A stretch of 64,000 nucleotides of DNA from Antedon mediterranea (GCF_964355755.1 NC_092673.1:9865001-9929000), one strand, 5' to 3'. Shown: positions 1 through 10,860, counted from the first letter of the stretch. Numbers and translations are program-made. Notes: generated from the sequence alone by a model not told the origin.

Positions 1-48
1 GGTTCGTACTTTCGGTACTGATTTTAACCACCTGATGTAACCCTGTTT

Positions 49-845
49 ACTAATTAAATTGAGTTCGATAATTAGTTATTGTCGATTAAAACGAATTTAG
101 GTTCAACGATTTGCCCCAAATAGGGGTGTTTTTCGATCGTGGTATACACTGTCTAATGGATGTCCGTCTTGAAAAATACCCGCAGACAATAATACGAGGA
201 TGCTTCGCATTTTCCTATCTCCTCCTACGATAATTGTTTTTAATGGCTGAAAACCGGTTGAACAGCTCGAGTATAGCATCATAATGTTGAAGACAGGCCG
301 ATTTTCTTTAAAAAATACTATTTTGATAGATTTAATATACGTTTATACAAATGTATTGATTTGCGATGAATGGGACATTCCAATCTCTGTTCCACAAGTG
401 TCTATTCCCTCAGGCGTCGTAAAGGCAAGTACAGGTACTGTATACTCATAACAGAAATTCGATCCATTTTTTTTTCAATCTGTGCTGCAGAGGTTGGATA
501 TAAATTTTTTTTAAACGGATAATGAGCTAGCGTTTTCACTCGCCATATATTATGTACACATCTTTATTATTGCAGTTAAACCACCCATATCATCACCCTT
601 CCCTCACTGGCATGAGTAGCGTTGTAAAACCAGTAGAGGATAGGCCTACGGTACATCACATGCCCTAAACGCAGAACAACTTTGGTGGGTAGGGGGTGGG
701 TAGGGTAGGAACCAACTTAGAATTTGCTCTAAGAAACAATGTAAAACCATTAGGCCTACTAATTAAGTTTAGTTAGATAATTTAATATTTATTGACGATT
801 AAATCGAATTTATGATTTTCCCCGAATAGAGGTGGTTTTCACAAA
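49..845. repeat. Pair of diverged direct repeats (49-140 and 757-845)
   Basis: Two stretches about 90 bp long share the order ACTAATTAA, ATAATT, GACGATTAAA or GTCGATTAAA, CGAATTTA, then CCCC(A/G)AATAG and GGTG or GGTGG. They lie about 708 bp apart in the same orientation. The sequence between them shows no coding signal. This could be an old tandem duplication or two copies of an unknown dispersed repeat. Nothing else is recognised in 1-1336. Confidence 0.4.
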
Positions 846-1336
846 TTGTTTTACATTATATAAACATATATACGTCGTAGTGATGTATCGTTACATGTAC
901 TGTACTATTTCAATCGACTATGACGGTGATAGTTTCAACAAAGTATTAAATCGCAATGTTTTACTGTGTTTAGTGGTATATTATTTGTAAAACATGAAAA
1001 CAATTAATATTTCGTTAATAAATGGGTAAAGAATATATTTAAAAATTGTTCCTCTTTGCACCCATCCTCTTCCCCATCCCTCAACCCAAATGTTACATAC
1101 AAAACACAATTTAAGTTTGTTTAAATTTGACTTAAACAATTGGTCTCATTTTGTGACAAGTTTCTCTTTCGTAAGTAATTCCCAGGGTACTAATTTTACA
1201 GTACATAAATCACAGTGTTTATTTATTCGTTCCTGTAAACGACATGTATTATTGTCCTGCGGTACGTACATTTGAAATCGCCAGTTTTTTTAACGCTGAA
1301 ATTATTATGTATTCGAGAACCATCTGTGGGCACGAC

Positions 1337-1373
1337 CTAGATGGTACGCGAGCGAAGCGAGCGTACCATCTAG
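1337..1373. repeat. Perfect 13-bp inverted repeat (hairpin)
   Basis: Arms CTAGATGGTACGC (1337-1349) and GCGTACCATCTAG (1361-1373) are exact reverse complements around an 11-nt GAGCGAAGCGA spacer. The spacer is GC-rich unlike its surroundings. No T run or coding context points to a terminator. Confidence 0.7.
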
Positions 1374-1551
1374 TTATTAAAATTACTGTAACCACAAAAT
1401 TTGTAATATATCTATTACAATTTTGGCCTCATTTAGAGGAGGCGGATATGGTGAGGGGTGTGAAGAAAGTTTGGTTCATGTTAAGCTTTGACTTTGTTCT
1501 ACACTGCATTATAAAGTGATTTTTTTTGCTTTGCACCATAGGTCTAAATGT

Positions 1552-1935
1552 TTATAATAATAATAATAACAACTTTATTTTAAAACGGATGCAACACTTG
1601 GATCACCAGATTGGTGTTTTTCACAAGGCCGTTACTTATTACAAAACTATTTACACAAGTTATCATTTACAGTACATAATGATTTCATGAAAAACAGGGT
1701 TTCAAGTATATCTTACCTTCATTTATTATTTTTTTAAATATATGTATATTAGGAGCTGTAATTGCATTTGAGTTTATAGCATTTAAACTATTCCATAGCT
1801 TTGCGCCAGAATACGAGAAACTTTTCTTTTTGTACTCAGTGTTTGCCTTATGTAAACTTTCTATTGATCTAGTATTATATGTTTGTTTGCGTTCATAGAA
1901 TCTGTTTCTTAAGTAGGATGGTGTTTATTTATTTA
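1552..1935 (-). mobile_element. 5'-truncated non-LTR retrotransposon, 3' end
   Basis: On the minus strand an open frame runs from about 1913 to a TGA at 1685-1687 and encodes the usual last residues of a LINE ORF2. It contains YNTRSIESLHKANTEYKKKS and then FSYSGAKLWNSL. The 'G..LWN.L' block followed by a short Lys-rich tail marks the end of CR1/L2/Jockey-type polymerases. After a 3' UTR of about 110 bp the element ends in AATAAAGTTGTTATTATTAT, the (TTA)n tail type of many LINEs. No reverse transcriptase core remains, so this is a dead, 5'-truncated copy. The exact clade cannot be assigned. Confidence 0.75.
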
Positions 1936-3549
1936 TTATGTTTAAGAGCTATAATGATTTTTTTACCATTTTCAGGTACATTATGTATGTTTTTATGAAA
2001 CGCTGTGAAAAGGGTTTAGAATTTAATATTGTCTAAAAAAACAAAAACATTTTTTTAAAATCTTTTATTTACCATTTAAGTATGTCAGGGATCTACAGAT
2101 ATAAATTTAAATGTTGATCTTAAAATGTGACTTAAGATTGTAAAATTGTCCTTGACAGGAATGGGGAAGGTGGGAGATATTATGTTATTTTATAATGTTA
2201 TTTTTTCTTTCAGCATGCTTTAGTATCTAGTATTTTATGAATTTAGTATTTTATGAAACTATGCATTAACTTTGTAAATCACTGTACTATCAGAATTATC
2301 TTGTTATATGGCTGAGGTTGTAAAAATTACTGTAACTACTGCAACGCCTACACCTCCACCAGATTGTGCATACAGTCTATGCCCCATGCCGGGATAAGGA
2401 ATAAGAAAGGTTGTTTAGTTCATGCTAGCTTTTCTTTTCTTGTGTTCTACAATGCAGTGCAGTGACAATGTTCAAATATTTGTATGTGGTCAACTATTTA
2501 GTCATGATCGTTATGTTTAAAAGTTAGGTTTTACTTAACCCTTTGAAGACACAAATGACTGAGGCTAAATGAAGTATTTTTTAATAGGTTTAACTTTCTT
2601 TTTCTTTTTGGTGTGTGATACGTACTATACTACAGTACAGTACTATGTATTTACCAATTTGGTATGGATGACGTGGGTTGAAATTAACATGAAGGGGTCA
2701 CTTTAAGGGGGCCTGGCCTGACATGACATTTCCGACCTGATATTTTATCAGTTTTTGTTTTTTTGTTATGTCCTCACACACTTATGTTTGTACAAATTTT
2801 GGTTCATGGAAGAGATGTAGGGAAATAAACCATTTTTGGGGGTTTTCGAGGAGGTCTGGAGACCAGACCCGACCCCCGGGGTCAGGCTGGCAAACTTTTT
2901 TTTAAAATGTTTTTGGCATAGTATTAACATTAAGGGGTCAAACCTTCTGGGTTGTATGGGGTTAAATCATATGTTACGGGCTCTTGGCCTATACTCATCT
3001 CGTGGAGTTTTTGCCTGAGAAACAGTGTTTCTTCACCAAGTGAATCTAATCTAGGCCTACCTCCAGTGCTTAGCCTAGAACTGTAGTAAGCACTGACTTA
3101 ACTAAAACATAAACAAGTTGAGCATTCAGAAACAAATAATGCTAAAGTGAATAATAAACAAGAAATATTTCTTACAAAAAACGCCGCGTAACTTTTTGAC
3201 TGGACAGTAAGAACAGTCTTCATTAATCTAATATAATAGGTCGGCCAATCAAAACGCAAGTGAACAATTGGGACTTTACTTGTGATTTATGTCATTGGCC
3301 TGTCAGCACAGTCGTTTCTTTCTAGAATTAAACGCACAAACTTGTATCGCATTTAGGTATTGATAATAATAATAATATGGCTTTTGAATATATAATTACT
3401 GTCTGTAGAATAACATTTATACATTTTCGGTTCGCGATGAAAAGTTATATGAATGGATTTGTAATAGGTATTTATAATAATAGTATATGGGTTGTATTAT
3501 TGCTAAGCTATCACCAAATCGCGTTATAACATTATTTCTCAGGGTTTTT
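1936..3549. other. Non-coding stretch, mostly unrecognised
   Basis: AT-rich sequence with no ORF of protein-like composition. A segment at 2320-2462 resembles 1378-1520: both contain AAAATTACTGTAAC, a later GTTCATG, and a TTCTAC then ATGCA-type end. The LINE tail at 1552-1935 lies between the two. Nothing else is supported. Confidence 0.4.
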
Positions 3550-4990
3550 TGCACCATTGATCAATACCAAACGCGTATCGGTATTATAGTTTTTAATGAA
3601 TCATTACATTAATAAAAATACCCAATTAAATCAATCGCGTCAGTCCAATTCCGACTTCAAAAAAAATGTGATGTGCCCAAATATGGTAGTGATATGCCCG
3701 ATTATCGTAGTGATATGACATCGTCATGTCTATATAATATGGGCACATCATATTTAGTTTGATAGTATAGACAGAGCTTAAGGATTATATTTAAAAAATG
3801 TTTTCTTACATTTTGAACGGAAGTATTTATTTGTTTATAAGCCCAATTTTCCAGTCTTAATTTTACATTTTGAAAAAAAGTATTTATTTGTTTATAAGCC
3901 CAATTTCCCAGTCTTAATTTTACATTTTGAAAAAAAAAGTATTTTATTTGTTGATAAGCCCAATTGTGCAGTCTTATTTTACATTTTGAACGAAAGTATT
4001 TATTTGTTGATAAGCCCAATTTTGCAGTCTTATTTTACATTTTAAACGAAAGTATTTATTTGTTGATAAGCCGAATTTTCCAGTTTAATAATAATGACCC
4101 CTTCCACAGTGCTTATACCATATACATTTTACATGATATTGACCGTGGGTTCTTTACGCCTCTGATGCATTTGTTTTTATTATACCTTTTTAATAAATTA
4201 TTATATGTTTAGGCCTAATCACACCCAATTTAATGAAACGGTCAGATTCCGATTTCAATTGAACGAAAGTAGTACTGTTTATTCATTGATAAGCCAAGGG
4301 TCCCATGGCGATAGCCGATATCTTGAGCATTTGACTCTTGTGTCAACCTGTAACACAAATCATTCTTCAAAATTTAAAGAAAGAACCTCACACGTCTTTT
4401 TTGTGAGTGATACACTATGGATATGCCCACGGAAATAATATGTGGACATTACAAACAATCATAGGCCTACAGTAACAAACATAACATGGCTAATAAGCAT
4501 AACATTCAGACTTGCTTGTTTTCTAGTGGATTTTTATTTACTTTAGCATGTAGAATAAAACTAGTAACAGTGGCTATATTAATAATTATACTGATTATCC
4601 TTGCTGTTATCGCGTCTAATAATAAAATATTTTGTTGTTGATAAGCCCAATTTTTCAGCATTGATTTTACATTTTGAACGAAAGTATTTATTTGTTGATA
4701 AGCCCAATTTTGCAGTCTTAATAATGACCCTTCCACGGTGCATTTTACATGATATTGACCGAGGGTTTTTACGCCTCTATAGCCACTGATCAATACTATA
4801 ATTAATGTACTTTTTTAAATGAATATTGAAATGTTTCAACATACCCAATTAAAAAAAACGGTCCGTTTTCGAGTTCAATCTTTTGATTAGAGAGAGGTTG
4901 GAGTTTCATTTTGAACGAAAGTATTTATTTGATTGATAAGCCAAATTTCTAGTCCTAATGATTTGAGATTCAACGGGTTTTGCTTTCAAT
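3550..4990. repeat. Complex tandem repeat with two period sizes
   Basis: A unit of about 63-68 bp carrying GAACGAAAGTATTTATTTG and then GATAAGCCCAATTTT recurs about five times between 3820 and 4080, about twice at 4625-4720, and once near 4910-4955. These blocks sit inside a longer unit of about 640 bp. It is recognised by GACCC(C)TTCCAC followed by ACATTTTACATGATATTGACCG near 4095-4150 and again near 4730-4765, and by ACCCAATTAAA or ACCCAATTTAA near 3620, 4225 and 4850. ORFs read through the array on both strands but have repeat-driven composition and no domain. It behaves like a short satellite. Confidence 0.7.
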
Positions 4991-5125
4991 TGTATAATAA
5001 TATAATTATATATAAACACAACAGGCATAGAAATAAATTCCAAACCGCCCGGTGATACACTGAAAATTATTTAATTAATTTTTGAAACGATAAAGATGAG
5101 GAAATCTGTGAGAATGAGAAAATGT

Positions 5126-5197
5126 CGCCCCAACCGAGACTCGAACTCGGACCGTCTGCTTGATATGCAGTTGCCCTAACCATTAGACCACTGGGAC
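5126..5197 (-). tRNA. tRNA-like gene, apparent anticodon ATC (Asp)
   Basis: The minus strand folds as a cloverleaf. The acceptor stem GTCCCAG (5191-5197) pairs with TTGGGGC (5127-5133) with two G-U wobbles, and the discriminator is G. The D arm contains TGGTCTAATGG, a good Pol III A box. The anticodon arm CTGC/GCAG has loop ATATCAA, so the anticodon reads ATC (codon GAT, Asp). The T arm CCGAG-TTCGAGT-CTCGG holds the B box. Oddities: the top anticodon-stem pair is A-A, the variable loop is only 4 nt, and Asp tRNAs normally carry GTC. No encoded CCA or A-rich SINE tail is visible. It may be a real variant tRNA, a tRNA pseudogene, or a SINE head. Confidence 0.75.
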
Positions 5198-6200
5198 TTT
5201 CATGGTATGGTTCTTTAACTCGATCGGATAACGACCCTTTAACATTCTCGGCGTGGTACGGTTGGAACACAAATCATAAATGTTGAAACCACTTATAAAA
5301 CCTTTTTTTTAAAGAAAATATAATTGTGTTAGGAGAAGGCTAATAAACAAATATATAATGTACAAACCTTTTTCTGGATTAATTAATGGAGCAGGCGTTC
5401 CTAATAATCTGCTGCTGCTACCTAGACTGATTGTTCACCTTCTGACGATAATTGATTGGACCCCCCACGGCATCTGATAACCAACAACAAATTTACGACT
5501 GTTTCAATGATTTAATATCTGACGGCGTATTATTATAACATTGGCCTAGATTGACAGTCAAAGAAAGTCATTGTAAATACCTCCCTTTATGTTGACAGAG
5601 CCAAAATAAAGTTTTGACCATTATCGAATGATTATTTGACAGTGACTTATTATAATACCGGCCTGGTTGACAGCAAAAACGAAGTTATTATTTATTGATC
5701 AAGATTTTACAGATTTCCGTCTACATCTCAATAATACTGTATTATCAGCAAAGGCTTTCATATAGACTCTCTTCTCCCAGACGTTTTTTGGGTCCAGCAG
5801 CTACCTATAAATTATAGTCGAGTTTCCAAATTCACAAAACTGTCAGCCTTAGATACTAAAGCTACCGCTATGAAACAGCTTATTAATGAATGTGTCCTCC
5901 TGGGACATAGCTGGCAAGAGCCGCGGCGCGAAAAATATTGTAAGCAGTGTTAAGAAAATAATTACATTTCTTGCCATTGTAATATATGCCACAATAGGTT
6001 AATTTTGGTGATCATCCTACACTATGTACAGAGTCTACACACCTGGGTGGGTTGTATCATGTCGCACTGGTCGCACATATGCGAGCAAAAATGCAGATCA
6101 AATATAATGATTAATTGTTTCATATCACATGCTCAAGCAATTTGTTTCTAACATCCACAATACAACCCACTCTATTTTGTTTAGGTAGGATTGGTGTATT
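5198..6200. other. Non-coding stretch with a short local repeat and one small ORF
   Basis: Two segments about 105 bp apart (near 5535-5580 and 5640-5690) share TTATTATAA, then GGCCT, then TTGACAG, and may be a diverged duplication. A 49-codon frame without ATG at its start (5804-5953, plus) ends in a Cys/His-bearing tail, HSWQEPRREKYCKQC. It could be an exon fragment but matches nothing I recognise. No other feature is seen. Confidence 0.3.
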
Positions 6201-6621
6201 TGACCCGCAACTCGCGTTTTTCGACCCGCAACTCGCGTTTTCCGACCCGCAACTCGCGTTTTCCGACCCGCAACTCGCGTTCGTTTTCCGACTCGCAACT
6301 CGCACTTTCCGACTCGCAACTCGCACTTTCCGACTCGCAACTCGCACTTTCCGACTCGCAACTCGCACTTTCCGACTCGCAACTCGCATTTTCCGACTCG
6401 CAACTCGCACTTTCCGACTCGCAACTCGCACTTTCCGACTCGCAAGTCGCACTTTCCGACTCGCAACTCGCACTTTCCGACTCGCAACTCGCACTTTCCG
6501 ACTCGCAACTCGCACTTTCCGACTCGCAACTCGCACTTTCCGACTCGCAACTCGCACTTTCCGACTCGCAACTCGCACTTTCCGACTCGCAACTCGCACT
6601 TTCCGACTCGCAACTCGCAAC
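6201..6621. repeat. 21-bp tandem repeat array (about 20 copies)
   Basis: The unit is CCGACTCGCAACTCGCACTT plus one T. The first four copies are variants with CGACCCGCAACTCGCGTTTT. They are followed by a junction with an extra GTTCG, then about 15 copies differing by single bases (CATTTT at 6388, CAAGTC near 6443). Because 21 is a multiple of three and the unit lacks stops in several frames, long ORFs of 148-172 codons appear on both strands here. They are by-products of the repeat: heptapeptide monotony, no start context, no domain. GC content is far above the flanks. Confidence 0.95.
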
Positions 6622-6744
6622 TTGCATTGAAGTAACACTCTTATTTCATAGACAAAAAATTCTAAAAATAATGCATGAACTATAGGAAAACGCTATACAA
6701 AATAGACGCGCGCGCCCTCAGCGTGCGAATTCTTTGACACAAAG

Positions 6745-7005
6745 ATGGCTTCTAATTTTCAATGTCGTAACTCTTTATATATATGGCTAGCTCTGAGTAG
6801 TACTACCCCCATAGTCTCTCTGAAAATAAAGTTTGGGGAAAAAAGCTTATTTTATGCTTATATAAAATGTATCAAAGCCGATAAATGTAAGTGTGCCGAA
6901 TCGTCTCAGGGCCGAATCGTCCCGGGCCGAATAGTCCCGGGCCGAATCGTCCCAGGGCCGAATCGTCCCGGGCCGAATTGTCTCAGGGCCGAATCGTCCC
7001 GTTAA
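6745..7005 (+). mobile_element. Truncated copy of the GGGCCGAATCGTCCC inverted-repeat element
   Basis: From about 6797 to 6900 this matches the 3' third of the element at 57702-58237: ACTACCCC(C)ATAGTCTCTCTG, then AAAAGCTTATTTTATGCTTA, then CAAAGCCGATAAAT, then AAGTGTGCCGAATCGTCTCA. It then ends in about seven tandem copies of a 15-16 bp unit GGCCGAATCGTCCCGG (6897-7003). The 5' part of the element is missing. Short ORFs are incidental. Confidence 0.8.
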
Positions 7006-7189
7006 TACCAGAGAGAGAGAGGCTACCCACCACGTCGTAGGCTAGAATTTCATTGAAATTAACCCCATTCAGGATCGATCCCCCATTCACTTTCCGATTT
7101 TACGTTCAAAGGTACAGTAATTCAAATAGGCTAGGCCTACCCTAATTTAAAGTTTAAAGTCATGGATTTTTGGTAAGTTTTATTTTTAA

Positions 7190-7290
7190 TAATACTAGGC
7201 CTAGGCCTAGCCTAGGCCTAGGGGTAGGCCCTCTAGACCTAGCTAGGCCCTAGCCTCTAGGGCTATAGGTATAGGAGGTAGGTCTGATAT
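7190..7290. repeat. Cluster of AGGCCTA / CTAGGCC words
   Basis: A dense run of overlapping TAGGCCTAG, GCCTAGGCC and CTAGGCCC words. The palindromic 6-mer AGGCCT recurs singly or in pairs across the whole window, for example near 8698, 26762, 30120, 43796, 46860, 47690, 48355 and 59075. It has no coding signal. Confidence 0.6.
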
Positions 7291-7295
7291 GGGAT

Positions 7296-7350
7296 GCTAG
7301 TCAAGTCGCCTCATCGCAAAGTCGCCCCATACAAAGTCGCCCAATGGTAG
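7296..7350. repeat. Short AAGTCGCC(CC) repeat cluster
   Basis: Three copies of (A)AAGTCGCCYCATNCA lie directly beside the next element. The word AGTCG also builds the ends of the element at 42064-42262, suggesting a related inverted-repeat family placed against or inside this copy. Confidence 0.45.
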
Positions 7351-7877
7351 TGGGACGAATCGACCCTAAGACGATTCGGCTCGGGACGATTCGGCCCTGC
7401 TGAGACGATTCGGCACACTTAATTTATCGGCTTTGATATGCACTTATACAGTAAGCATAAAATAAGCTTTTTTCCCCAAACTTTATTTATTTGAGAGACT
7501 ATGGGGTAGCACTACTAGGGATAAAGATGCAATAAAGCAAACATTTTGAAAACATTGTCGAAAATGATCATTTTTTAGTCAAGCGAACGATGTAAACAAG
7601 TTACGCCCTCTGTTGGTGGCTTGGCGAATGCACGAAATAAACAAGGTTTTTCGAAGTAATAAATTGAATATAAAATTACGTTTTTTTAGTAATTTATTAT
7701 ATATTATATCAACTTTGTCAATATCAACAAAATACGGACTGTTAAACACCTTTAAAAACTTGATAAATACCAAAAAAATGAATATGAATTTGGTCTAAAG
7801 TGAGACGTTTCGGCCCAAAAGTGGGATATTTCGGCCCCAAAGTGGGCCGAATCGCCCCATCAATAGTGGGCCGAATA
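7351..7877 (-). mobile_element. Inverted-repeat element, copy 2 (reverse orientation)
   Basis: The reverse complement of this region matches the 57702-58237 element along its whole length. Matching landmarks are GACGATTCGG repeats at the left (7350-7413), ATTTATCGGCTTTGAT, AAGCATAAAATAAGC, a run from GATGCAATAAAGCAAAC through GCGAACGATGTAAACAAG to CCAAAAAAATGAATATGAAT, and TAAAGTGAGACGTTTCGGCCC at the right. Both ends carry several degenerate copies of the terminal GGGACGATTCGGCCC word rather than one. It has no transposase, so it is non-autonomous. A clean target duplication is not visible for this copy. Confidence 0.8.
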
Positions 7878-8380
7878 GTACACGGTTTCGTTAAAGATGT
7901 AATGTCCCTTGAAACAGAAAAAATGAAAAAAAAAATATTCTAAATTTAAATTAGCCATGTCAAAGTAATACCGTAAAACGGATCAGGTGCCGTTTTCGGC
8001 CACCTCGACTTGTATGGACTATACCATTATAAAAAGATGGGAAAATAGGGGTGTCCCATTTATTAATTGAGTGTGTTAAAATACTGCTGCTTTTGTTCTT
8101 TTGTTTTTCTTGTTGTTTCAGCAACAAATGTTACTTGGCTTCTTATAGTGCAATTCTGGGTAAGACTACATTTTTGTTCTTTAATGTTCACCACCTCCTA
8201 AATTGACCAAACTCACATTATATTTTATGTTACTTTATTTGGTTATCGTTGTGTAAATAAATTGTATATATTGTAACTCCAGTTCTTACTTCTTTCTGTA
8301 CATGTGTTATTGAGCCGTGCATGTGACAAACGTTTGACAAAAACTAAGAGGGTCAGGCATTACTGATTGAAAACATAATA
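7878..8380. other. Unrecognised non-coding stretch
   Basis: AT-rich sequence without ORFs, motifs or repeats that I can identify, apart from a homopolymer A run near 7922. Confidence 0.4.
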
Positions 8381-8886
8381 GGGAGGTTTCGCAACCTTAC
8401 GAATACGATAACGAAAACGGATACGTCATACATTTGTGAAACTTTTGAGCTGATCCCCATTTCATATTCGTAAAGCGTATTCGTGTTGACGAATATCACC
8501 AGTCATATTTGTAACTACAAAACGAGTATAGTTTTTGATCTATTTTGCACATTTTGCATTTGAATCAGGAATGATTCATGATTATAATATAATTATAGAT
8601 TTATTGAAAGTAATTTACTAAAGTAATTTACTAAAATGCCAAGTCAATTTTGATAAATAGCAGTTTTTAAAGTCCTCACTCACTTTGATGTTACGCTAGG
8701 CCTAGGCAGCCAAGCACCAAGCAACACGTACCTGCGCTTCGCTCAAATTTACCGCAGTCATATTTTGGACGCGCTTCAATATTTCGTTGCCATGCGAAAC
8801 AGATTTTTTTATGGCTTACGAAAACGAATACGTGTGTGTGACGTATCCGTTTTCGTTATCGTATTCGTAAGATTGCGAAACCTCTC
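8381..8886. mobile_element. MITE with about 47-bp terminal inverted repeats
   Basis: The left end, GGGAGGTTTCGCAACCTTAC then GAATACGATAACGAAAACGG then ATACGTCA, is repeated in reverse complement at the right end (TGACGTATCCGTTTTCG ... CGAAACCTCTC) with about three differences. A TA dinucleotide flanks both ends (8379-8380 and 8887-8888), consistent with a 2-bp TA target duplication, although a 3-bp TWA type is not excluded. The interior (506 bp in total) also carries TACG-rich sub-terminal words and no ORF. It is a non-autonomous DNA transposon. A Tc1/mariner-like origin is the simplest guess. Confidence 0.85.
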
Positions 8887-9207
8887 TAATGTGGAGTGCC
8901 CCGTAATTTAATTGATTCTACAGTACAATAGATCTTGTAAAGCTGTCTTGACAGCATTGTTGTTTATACAGTTTACTTTATTCTTACTTTCTTTGTTATT
9001 TAATGTCTTACTCAAAGAAAAGCCAGTTACACTGTTTTTATTTTGATTGTATTTAAGTTTAAGTTGACTGCACCACTATTGAGTGTGTTGTCAAAAGTGT
9101 TTTTCAAGTTAATATCATAACAGATAAGAAAATGATTTATAAAAAATGATATCAAACAACCTTAAAATTACATAAAATTGCATTTTGTTTTTCTGCTTTA
9201 AATTAAT
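8887..9207. other. Unrecognised non-coding stretch
   Basis: AT-rich with no protein-like ORF or repeat that I can support. Confidence 0.35.
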
Positions 9208-9418
9208 TCATGTTACCTTTTCATTTTCGGCAATTCCTAATTGAGGTGAATTTTCAACCCATAAAATCATATGAATATGTGGTGAGCCTATGGCTTGATA
9301 TTCAACACGGTAAAAATAATCGATGACTTTACCAATAGGATGTGCATCAGATAGAATTACTTTTCTCAAAAAGTTATGAAACCTTTTATCAAACATTCGT
9401 GCAACTGTAACAGGATTA
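9208..9418 (-). pseudogene. Helitron Rep (HUH nuclease) fragment
   Basis: The minus-strand frame encodes [14 protein letters not shown] and then [20 protein letters not shown]. This is the Helitron_like_N region around the rolling-circle replication motif: the conserved 'R.E.Q..G.PH.H' with the two metal-binding histidines of the HUH fold is intact. The fragment covers only about 70 residues. The helicase half and the catalytic tyrosines are not found nearby. Upstream there is a stop codon, and after ENEK the sequence reads GTAACA, which could be a decayed splice donor. No Helitron ends are visible close by. It is not part of the non-autonomous Helitron at 34.4 kb. Confidence 0.75.
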
Positions 9419-9679
9419 TTAATTCAAACGCCATTATAGGCCTACAAGTTTGTTGTTATGTTTGTCTTTATCTTTACCCAAAATTATATTCAGTCGATCT
9501 TTTGGTTATCAAGATATATAACTATCAACCAATCCTACCAATCCTTCATGCTTATTCCACAGACAAGCAATTGTAAAAAATACGAATCAAACTTACCTGT
9601 TGAACAGGACCGATGTAGCCATCTGCGTGAACCATCGCATTCCATGGCTTGCTGTTTTCTTGTAACTTCCTTTATAGTT

Positions 9680-9795
9680 CAGTCAATCTAATGATATACC
9701 CACCACAAATTGCAATAGTAACAAAGCAGGTATTTTTGAATTCCTTATAAAGTGTAGAACGACATACTAAAAGTCACCGAAAATCAAAGCATTGG
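9680..9795 (+). repeat. Dispersed repeat shared with 32294-32416 (opposite orientation)
   Basis: AGTCAATCTAATGATAT, ACCCACCACAAATTGCAATA, then ACTAAAAGTCACCGAAAAT and CAAAGCATTGG here match, in order, the reverse complement of 32294-32416. The family is unknown, it has no coding potential, and the two copies are clearly diverged. Confidence 0.65.
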
Positions 9796-10249
9796 GTCAA
9801 GGGGTCAGAGGTCAATAAAGGTCATTTTAAGTCAAAATTAATATGCCCCATTAATTACATATATTTAACCATTTGAAATACATTATATACAAGTGTGATT
9901 TATGTCATCCGAAAGCTTATTAAATTTCCTATTCAGTGATATCAAACTTATAGTCATAACATTTTATTTAGCATGTCATTTTTGCGGAAAAACACAACAT
10001 AATGTGTCAATTTTGACTAAAAATGTTGTTTTCGCTGTAAACAACAATGGTATACAAACAGGGATACCCTGGGGTGAACATTTCAGTCCAAAGTGATACA
10101 CATGACCAGCTCAAGATGCAGATGAGTTCCTGTTCCTGTTGCTTCTGGATGATCTACATTCCATTTTTTCCAGATGGCATTTGTGTTGCCTTTGTTACAG
10201 TATTTATATTGGGATGTGTAAGTATTTTAACGATTTTTTAACCAGTAGA

Positions 10250-10860
10250 AATACAAAGATGTTCAACAGCAGTTTGACAATGACCTCCATGTTGTATGAC
10301 GTTTGGACCATCTGGGCTGGATTGTCAACAGACCTGGTGATTGAAAAGGTTTCTATGAAAAGTCTCAAAGAAAACCAGAGGTTTGACAAGAGATTTAGGA
10401 ATGAGTACATCCAGACCAAATCTGCGCTGAATGTAATGCCTCGCAATATTATCAGGGCGTTACTCCAGCAGCGGCCAACATAAGAACTTATGGCCACACG
10501 TCAGGAACACAATAGCAATTAAAAAATCCATTGGGTTACGACTCAGAGATTTCATACCATTGACACGGGAGTTACTGCAGGTGACTCGGAATATTGGCAA
10601 TGTGGTATTAAGCATTGAATATTTTGGACTGATGTTAGGCCAGAAAGTCTTGCAATGTATTCAAGATCCTGGAAATAAAGTACATACAGGCAAATATGTG
10701 TGCATCGATCCTACAGTTCCAGAGGAGACTCGAGGGGACAACAAGGAAGTTTTTGAGCATGAACTTTGTTATCCACCAGCACTTTTTGAAACAACCAACT
10801 TACAATACTTTCAGGTAATAAACCAACATGATGCCATGTGGAAACAATGAATAGTCTAAC
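10250..10860 (+). pseudogene. Decayed copy of a large uncharacterised invertebrate protein family (N-terminal/middle part)
   Basis: Reading across frames gives IWAGLSTDLVIEKVSMKSLK (near 10310-10365), then TRGLTRDLGMS in another frame (near 10370-10405), and later FEHELCYPPALFETTNLQYF (near 10755-10815). I recall blocks like WAGLSTDLVIEQ.LMRS.K, GLTRGRGM and ELC.YPPALFD in that order in long, repetitive, uncharacterised proteins of corals, molluscs and lancelets. The frame changes at least twice and in-frame stops occur, so this is a pseudogene. Function is unknown. A probable C-terminal piece of the same family lies at 25600-26279. The family assignment is from memory, not from a search. Confidence 0.45.

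Noticed and set aside
4205-4438. Plus-strand ORF of 77 codons in the complex repeat
   Set aside because: Falls in the tandem-repeat region and has no motif.
6115-6685. Five overlapping ORFs of 148-172 codons on both strands
   Set aside because: They are frames of the 21-bp tandem array, with heptad monotony, no domain and no reason to prefer one strand.
6895-7005. Possible CRISPR-like array of GGGCCGAATCGTCCC words
   Set aside because: Repeats are contiguous with no unique spacers, and they are the ends of a eukaryotic inverted-repeat element.
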